Shown here: positions 57,501-64,000 of the stretch, one piece after another
Position numbering within the stretch: position 1 is the stretch's first letter
Layout: the number at the start of each line of letters is the position of its first letter
NCBI RefSeq assembly: GCF_964340395.1
Contig: NC_135567.1
Location: forward strand, 6,431,899-6,495,898
Origin: Glandiceps talaboti
Taxonomy: Eukaryota > Hemichordata > Enteropneusta > Spengelidae
DNA length: 64,000 nucleotides
Direction of reading: 5' to 3'
Program-made: the position numbers and the translations under genes
The notes under the pieces: generated by a model
The model's input: only the letters and a program-made list of their open reading frames with translations
What the model was told of the DNA's origin: nothing
Database searches by the model: none

Positions 57501-60500
57501 GTATATTCAAGCTCAGAGTATATTCAAGCTCAGAGTATATTCAAGCTCAGTGTATATTCAAGCTCAGTGTATATTCAAGCTCAGAGTATATTCAAGCTCA
57601 GAGTATATTCAAGCTCAGAGTATATTCAAGCTCAGAGTATATTTAAGCTCAGTGTATATTCAAGCTCAGAGTATATTCAAGCTCAGAGTATATTCAAGCT
57701 CAGTGTATATTCAAGCTCAGTGTATATTTAAGCTCAGTGTATATTCAAGCTCAGTGTATATTCAAGCTCAGTGTATATTCAAGCTCAGTGTATATTCAAG
57801 CTCAGTGTATATTCAAGCTCAGTGTATATTCAAGCTCAGAGTATATTCAAGCTCAGAGTATATTCAAGCTCAGTGTATATTCAAGCTCAGTGTATATTCA
57901 AGCTCAATGTATATTCAAGCTCAGAGTATATTCAAGCTCAGAGTATATTCAAACTCAGTGTATATTCAAGCTCAGTGTATATTCAAGCTCAGATTATATT
58001 CAAGCTTAGAGTATATTCAAGCTCAGTGTATATTCAAGCTCAGTGTATATTCAAGCTCAGTGTATATTCAAGCTCAGAGTATATTCAAGCTCAGTGTATA
58101 TTCAAGCTCAGAGTATATTCAAGCTCAGGGTATATTCAAGCTCAGTGTATATTCAAGCTCAGTGTATATTCAAGCTCAGTGTATATTCAAGCTCAGTGTA
58201 TATTCAAGCTCAGTGTATATTCAAGCTCAGTGTATATTCAAGCTCAGTGTATATTCAAGCTCAGTGTATATTCAAGCTCAGTGTATATTCAAGCTCAGTG
58301 TATATTCAAGCTCAGAGTAAATTCAAGCTCAGTGTATATTCAAGCTCAGAGTATATTCAAGCTCAGTGTATATTCAAGCTCAGTGTATATTCAAGCTCAG
58401 AGTATATTCAAGCTCAGAGTATATTCAAGCTCAGTGTATATTCAAGCTCAGTGTATATTCAAGCTCAGTGTATATTCAAGCTCAGAGTATATTCAAGCTC
58501 AGAGTATATTCAAGCTCAGAGTATATTCAAGCTCAGAGTATATTCAAGCTCAGTGTATATTCAAGCTCAGTGTATATTTAAGCTCAGTGTATATTCAAGC
58601 TCAGTGTATATTCAAGCTCAGAGTATATTCAAGCTCAGAGTATATTCAAGCTCAGTGTATATTCAAGCTCAGTGTATATTCAAGCTCAATGTATATTCAA
58701 GCTCAGAGTATATTCAAGCTCAGAGTATATTCAAACTCAGTGTATATTCAAGCTCAGTGTATATTCAAGCTCAGATTATATTCAAGCTTAGAGTATATTC
58801 AAGCTCAGTGTATATTCAAGCTCAGTGTATATTCAAGCTCAGTGTATATTCAAGCTCAGAGTATATTCAAGCTCAGTGTATATTCAAGCTCAGAGTATAT
58901 TCAAGCTCAGAGTATATTCAAGCTCAGTGTATATTCAAGCTCAGTGTATATTCAAGCTCAGTGTATATTCAAGCTCAGAGTATATTCAAGCTCAGAATAT
59001 ATTCAAGCTCAGAGTATATTCAAGCTCAGAGTATATTCAAGCTCAGAGTATATTCAAGCTCAGTGTATATTCAAGCTCAGTGTATATTTAAGCTCAGTGT
59101 ATATTCAAGCTCAGTGTATATTCAAGCTCAGAGTATATTCAAGCTCAGAGTATATTCAAGCTCAGTGTATATTCAAGCTCAGTGTATATTCAAGCTCAAT
59201 GTATATTCAAGCTCAGAGTATATTCAAGCTCAGAGTATATTCAAACTCAGTGTATATTCAAGCTCAGTGTATATTCAAGCTCAGATTATATTCAAGCTCA
59301 GAGTATATTCAAGCTCAGTGTATATTCAAGCTCAGTGTATATTCAAGCTCAGAGTATATTCAAGCTCAGTGTATATTCAAGCTCAGAGTATATTCAAGCT
59401 CAGGGTATATTCAAGCTCAGTGTATATTCAAGCTCAGTGTATATTCAAGCTCAGTGTATATTCAAGCTCAGTGTATATTCAAGCTCAGTGTATATTCAAG
59501 CTCAGTGTATATTCAAGCTCAGTGTATATTCAAGCTCAGTGTATATTCAAGCTCAGTGTATATTCAAGCTCAGAGTAAATTCAAGCTCAGTGTATATTCA
59601 AGCTCAGAGTATATTCAAGCTCAGTGTATATTCAAGCTCAGTGTATATTCAAGCTCAGTGTATATTCAAGCTCAGAGTATATTCAAGCTCAGAGTATATT
59701 CAAGCTCAGTGTATATTCAAGCTCAGTGTATATTCAAGCTCAGTGTATATTCAAGCTCAGAGTATATTCAAGCTCAGAGTATATTCAAGCTCAGAGTATA
59801 TTCAAGCTCAGAGTATATTCAAGCTCAGAGTATATTCAAGCTCAGTGTATATTCAAGCTCAGTGTATATTCAAGCTCAGAGTATATTCAAGCTGAGTGTA
59901 TATTCAAGCTCAGTGTATATTCAAGCTCAGAGTATATTCAAGCTCAGTGTATATTCAAGCTCAGAGTATATTCAAGCTCAGTGTATATTCAAGCTCAGTG
60001 TATATTCAAGCTCAGTGTATATTCAAGCTCAGAGTATATTCAAGCTCAGTGTATATTCAAGCTCAGTGTATATTCAAGCTCAGTGTATATTCAAGCTCAG
60101 AGTATATTCAAGCTCAGTGTATATTCAAGCTCAGTGTATATTCAAGCTCAGTGTATATTCAAGCTCAGAGTATATTCAAGCTCAGTGTATATTCAAGCTC
60201 AGAGTATATTCAAGCTCAGTGTATATTCAAGCTCAGTGTATATTCAAGCTCAGTGTATATTCAAGCTCAGTGTATATTCAAGCTCAGTGTATATTCAAGC
60301 TCAGAGTATATTCAAGCTCAGTGTATATTCAAGCTCAGTGTATATTCAAGCTCAGTGTATATTCAAGCTCAGTGTATATTCAAGCTCAGTGTATATTCAA
60401 GCTCAGAGTATATTCAAGCTCAGTGTATATTCAAGCTCAGTGTATATTCAAGCTCAGTGTATATTCAAGCTCAGTGTATATTCAAGCTCAGAGTATATTC

Positions 60501-62402
60501 AAGCTCAGTGTATATTCAAGCTCAGTGTATATTCAAGCTCAGAGTATATTCAAGCTCAGAGTATATTCAAGCTCAGTGTATATTCAAGCTCAGTGTATAT
60601 TCAAGCTCAGAGTATATTCAAGCTCAGAGTATATTCAAGCTCAGAGTATATTCAAGCTCAGAGTATATTCAAGCTCAGTGTATATTCAAGCTCAGAGTAT
60701 ATTCAAGCTCAGAGTATATTCAAGCTCAGTGTATATTCAAGCTCAGTGTATATTTAAGCTCAGTGTATATTCAAGCTCAGTGTATATTCAAGCTCAGTGT
60801 ATATTCAAGCTCAGTGTATATTCAAGCTCAGTGTATATTCAAGCTCAGTGTATATTCAAGCTCAGAGTATATTCAAGCTCAGAGTATATTCAAGCTCAGT
60901 GTATATTCAAGCTCAGTGTATATTCAAGCTCAATGTATATTCAAGCTCAGAGTATATTCAAGCTCAGAGTATATTCAAACTCAGTGTATATTCAAGCTCA
61001 GTGTATATTCAAGCTCAGATTATATTCAAGCTCAGAGTATATTCAAGCTCAGTGTATATTCAAGCTCAGTGTATATTCAAGCTCAGTGTATATTCAAGCT
61101 CAGAGTATATTCAAGCTCAGAGTATATTCAAGCTCAGAGTATATTCAAGCTCAGTGTATATTCAAGCTCAGTGTATATTCAAGCTCAGAGTATATTCAAG
61201 CTCAGTGTATATTCAAGCTCAGTGTATATTCAAGCTCAGAGTATAGTCAAGCTCAGTGTATATTCAAGCTCAGTGTATATTCAAGCTCAGAGTATATTCA
61301 AGCTCAGTGTATATTCAAGCTCAGTGTATATTCAAGCTCAGAGTATAGTCAAGCTCAGTGTATATTCAAGCTCAGAGGATATTCAAGCTCAGTGTATATT
61401 CAAGCTCAGTGTATATTCAAGCTCAGTGTATATTCAAGCTCAGTGTATATTCAAGCTCAGTGTATATTCAAGCTCAGTGTATATTCAAGCTCAGTGTATA
61501 TTCAAGCTCAGTGTATATTCAAGCTCAGAGTATATTCAAGCTCAGTGTATATTCAAGCTCAGTGTATATTCAAGCTCAGTGTATATTCAAGCTCAGTGTA
61601 TATTCAAGCTCAGTGTATATTCAAGCTCAGTGTATATTCAAGCTCAGTGTATATTCAAGCTCAGAGTATATTCAAGCTCAGAGTATATTCAAGCTCAGTG
61701 TATATTCAAGCTCAGTGTATATTCAAGCTCAGTGTATATTCAAGCTCAGAGTATATTCAAGCTCAGTGTATATTCAAGCTCAGTGTATATTCAAGCTCAG
61801 AGTATATTTAAGCTCAGTGTATATTCAAGCTCAGAGTATATTCAAGCTCAGTGTATATTCAAGCTCAGTGTATATTCAAGCTCAGTGTATATTCAAGCTC
61901 AGTGTATATTCAAGCTCAGAGTATATTCAAGCTCAGTGTATATTCAAGCTCAGTGTATATTCAAGCTCAGTGTATATTCAAGCTCAGTGTATATTCAAGC
62001 TCAGAGTAAATTCAAGCTCAGTGTATATTCAAGCTCAGTGTATATTCAAGCTCAGTGTATATTCAAGCTCAGAGTATATTCAAGCTCAGAGTATATTCAA
62101 GCTCAGTGTATATTCAAGCTCAGTGTATATTCAAGCTCAGTGTATATTCAAGCTCAGAGTATATTCAAGCTCAGTGTATATTCAAGCTCAGTGTATATTC
62201 AATCTCAGTGTATATTCAAACTCAGTGTATATTCAAGCTCAGTGTATATTCAAGCTCAGTGTATATTCAAGCTCAGAGTATATTCAAGCTCAGTGTATAT
62301 TCAAGCTCAGAGTATATTCAAGCTCAGTGTATATTCAAGCTCAGTGTATATTCAAGCTCAGTGTATATTCAAGCTCAGTGTATATTCAAGCTCAGAGTAT
62401 AT
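51506..62402 (+). repeat. 10.9-kb 17-bp minisatellite, about 641 units, copy B
   Basis: The unit is TTCAAGCTCAGTGTATA. One position alternates between T and A (CAGTG or CAGAG) along the whole array. Rarer variants are AGTAAATTC, GCTGAG, AAACTCAG, CAGATTATATTC with AAGCTTAGAG, AGAGGATATTC and TATAGTCAAGC. The total length divides by 17 to 641, and spacings between identical rare variants that I checked are exact multiples of 17. A stretch beginning at 52606 and at least 1.5 kb long recurs at 56550 and 59576. Because 17 is not a multiple of 3 and the unit has no stop on the + strand, all three + frames stay open for up to about 1,500 codons. The minus strand has TGA in each unit. I do not regard the frames as genes. 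Confidence 0.97.
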
Positions 62403-64000
62403 AGGAGGCTGAAAGGTGGGACTTTCGTAGGGAAGTATTTTTTTCTTGGGTGGAGAAGGGAAGGGAGAATACAATAATATCTATTATCAGATTATATGGG
62501 AGAATAATAGAAAGGATTCGGGGGGGGGGGGGGGGGGGGGGGGGCTCTGAAACCCTTTCATAAGTTTCAAAATAATTCCCTAAAAAAAGTCCTGAGTTTG
62601 GGAGTCAGAAGGGTCACTATCAGAATATCAATAATTTCTAGGATCACAATTTCTGGGAAGAATTGGGGGCGAAAAAATAAGTCATGAGTTATAAGTTATG
62701 ATATTTTTAGGTAATCTTTTTGAAAGGGTTTTGGGGGTCCAACCCAGATATGCAGAAACACAAATCGTACTTCACATTACTTTTTATAGTGAAGGCTCGT
62801 TAACATTGGATTCTGCTTCCTAAGATTTGTTTTCTCTCTCAATTTTAAATTTTGTGATGCCAGCCATTTTTAATTTGACTGATATATGCAAATGTATTCC
62901 AATTTTTAGAAGAGCTTCCAGCTAAAATCAATTAGCAGGTGCTGAGAAACAATCATGCCAAATTTGGCACCTTTATGTAAATGATTTCCCATAATTATAG
63001 CTGTTTTCAATGGTAATAATGTCATTGGGAATGTTATCCATATATCTGGAACATAAATACATATATTCTAAAAAAGCTTCCAGGATAAAATCAATAAATT
63101 AATCTTAAGCATGATTCATGACAACATTATTGTTTTTCAGTAGGTTATTTTGCTGAAACATGATTTTTCAAGGTTGATGGCGATTATTTTGAATTTTACT
63201 GGTTTATGCAAATATTCAGGTGGACTCCTATGCTCAAATCAATAAATAGATCCTTAGGAACATTCATGTCATATTTGGTGCTTTTATCCGGCATGTAACA
63301 ATCAAGTTGCTAAACCACCTGACTATTGTGCATACGAATATTCGATGCTCCTTTTTTCAGAAAAATGTCTTCCAAATAAGGGCGTCTTGTTATATATAAA
63401 AACTAACAAACAATTTAGTAATCTGAGAATTTTTGGAGAATGATACAATCTCACCATAACAATAATAACATAATAATAATAATAATAACAATATGATGCA
63501 AGGATATTTTATTTCACCAAGAAATGCTTTGGATTAGAGAATTAATTGTTCCAGCAACAGCAGAGTATGAACCATTTAGAGAATGAATTGTTCCAGGTCA
63601 ACATAATCTTTGTAAATGATCTATTTAAAGTACATTTGATTTTACCATTTGATGCATACAACTGTTCAGGTCAAAATAAGAACAAAAGTGTCTTACAGTA
63701 TTTTAGATATCGTTGTAGTAAAGGGATACATGAAGATATCCAATACCATTATATGGAAGTTGGTCATCCTTAATGTATTATGTGATTCTGTCTTTGGTAA
63801 GATAAGTCAGTTGTACAGGAGGAATGATAACTATAGTAGCTATGTCATGTTGTAAATATGAGTTCAAAGGTCAACTCTTCTAGGCCTTATACATCTCAAA
63901 CTACAACTAATGATGGTTAGAATGAATCAAATTATCAGTTGGAGAGAGTGGTGGGATGAGTAAAAAGTATATGAAGTGTCGCAGAGGTATCAGTGCATAT
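62403..64000. other. No gene seen; single-copy flank with G tract and diverged repeats
   Basis: It begins with AGGAGGCTGAAAGGTGGGAC, unrelated to the flank of the copy A array. A 25-G run lies at 62520-62544. Between about 62860 and 63320 three diverged stretches share ATGCAAAT, CTTCCAG, AAAATCAATAAAT and TTTGGTGCTTTTAT-type blocks, suggesting old ~170-bp repeats. An (AAT)n stretch lies near 63470. Nothing else is recognised. Confidence 0.55.

Noticed and set aside
51468-62477. Open frames of up to about 1,500 codons on the + strand through the 17-bp array
   Set aside because: All three + frames are open because the unit has no stop on that strand. They end only where a rare variant unit occurs, and copy number differs about 19-fold between paralogues. 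Nothing marks one frame as coding.

Overview
This is animal nuclear DNA, most likely from a marine invertebrate. It is AT-rich and gene-poor, full of micro- and minisatellites and short non-autonomous transposons, with spliced exons and a Ty3/Gypsy retrotransposon. No bacterial or phage features are seen. The repeat types suggest a mollusc, hemichordate or cephalochordate, but nothing in the window fixes the species. Almost every long open frame is a product of tandem repeats or belongs to the retrotransposon.

Layout. (1) Positions 1-10163 and 40345-51505 are two copies (A and B) of one segmental duplication, in the same orientation about 40 kb apart. They share the same order of modules: a 107-bp tandem repeat, an ACAG microsatellite, an element with G/C homopolymers, a 48-bp minisatellite, a ~150-bp tandem repeat, an inverted repeat with AAAC/TTTG arms, a dispersed element called R1 here, degenerate ~360-bp repeats and finally a 17-bp minisatellite. 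The copies differ by point changes, repeat number and at least two clean insertions. The 17-bp array has about 34 units in A and about 641 units (10.9 kb) in B, and the sequences after the two arrays are unrelated. (2) Positions 10743-40344 hold single-copy DNA, many copies of R1 and smaller repeats. A complete but broken Ty3/Gypsy element (14630-20912, minus strand) sits inside the pol remnant of an older Gypsy element. A 2.1-kb element at 34623-36721 has inverted ends. (3) Host coding sequence is very sparse: one 99-bp ankyrin-repeat exon on the minus strand (39938-40036), a possible neighbouring exon at 40319-40426 that is duplicated at 1-82, and a possible decayed fragment near 37 kb. (4) Positions 62403-64000 are single-copy flank with a 25-G tract and diverged repeats.

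The Gypsy element is the only multi-gene unit. Its order on the minus strand is LTR, tRNA-Leu primer site, gag capsid, zinc knuckle, protease, reverse transcriptase, RNase H, integrase, polypurine tract, LTR. Its LTRs look identical, which implies recent insertion, yet gag and pol each carry a frame break.

The most unusual object is the 17-bp array at 51506-62402. It is built from kilobase-scale blocks that are themselves copied, with two alternating monomer types and rare marker variants that show the block structure.
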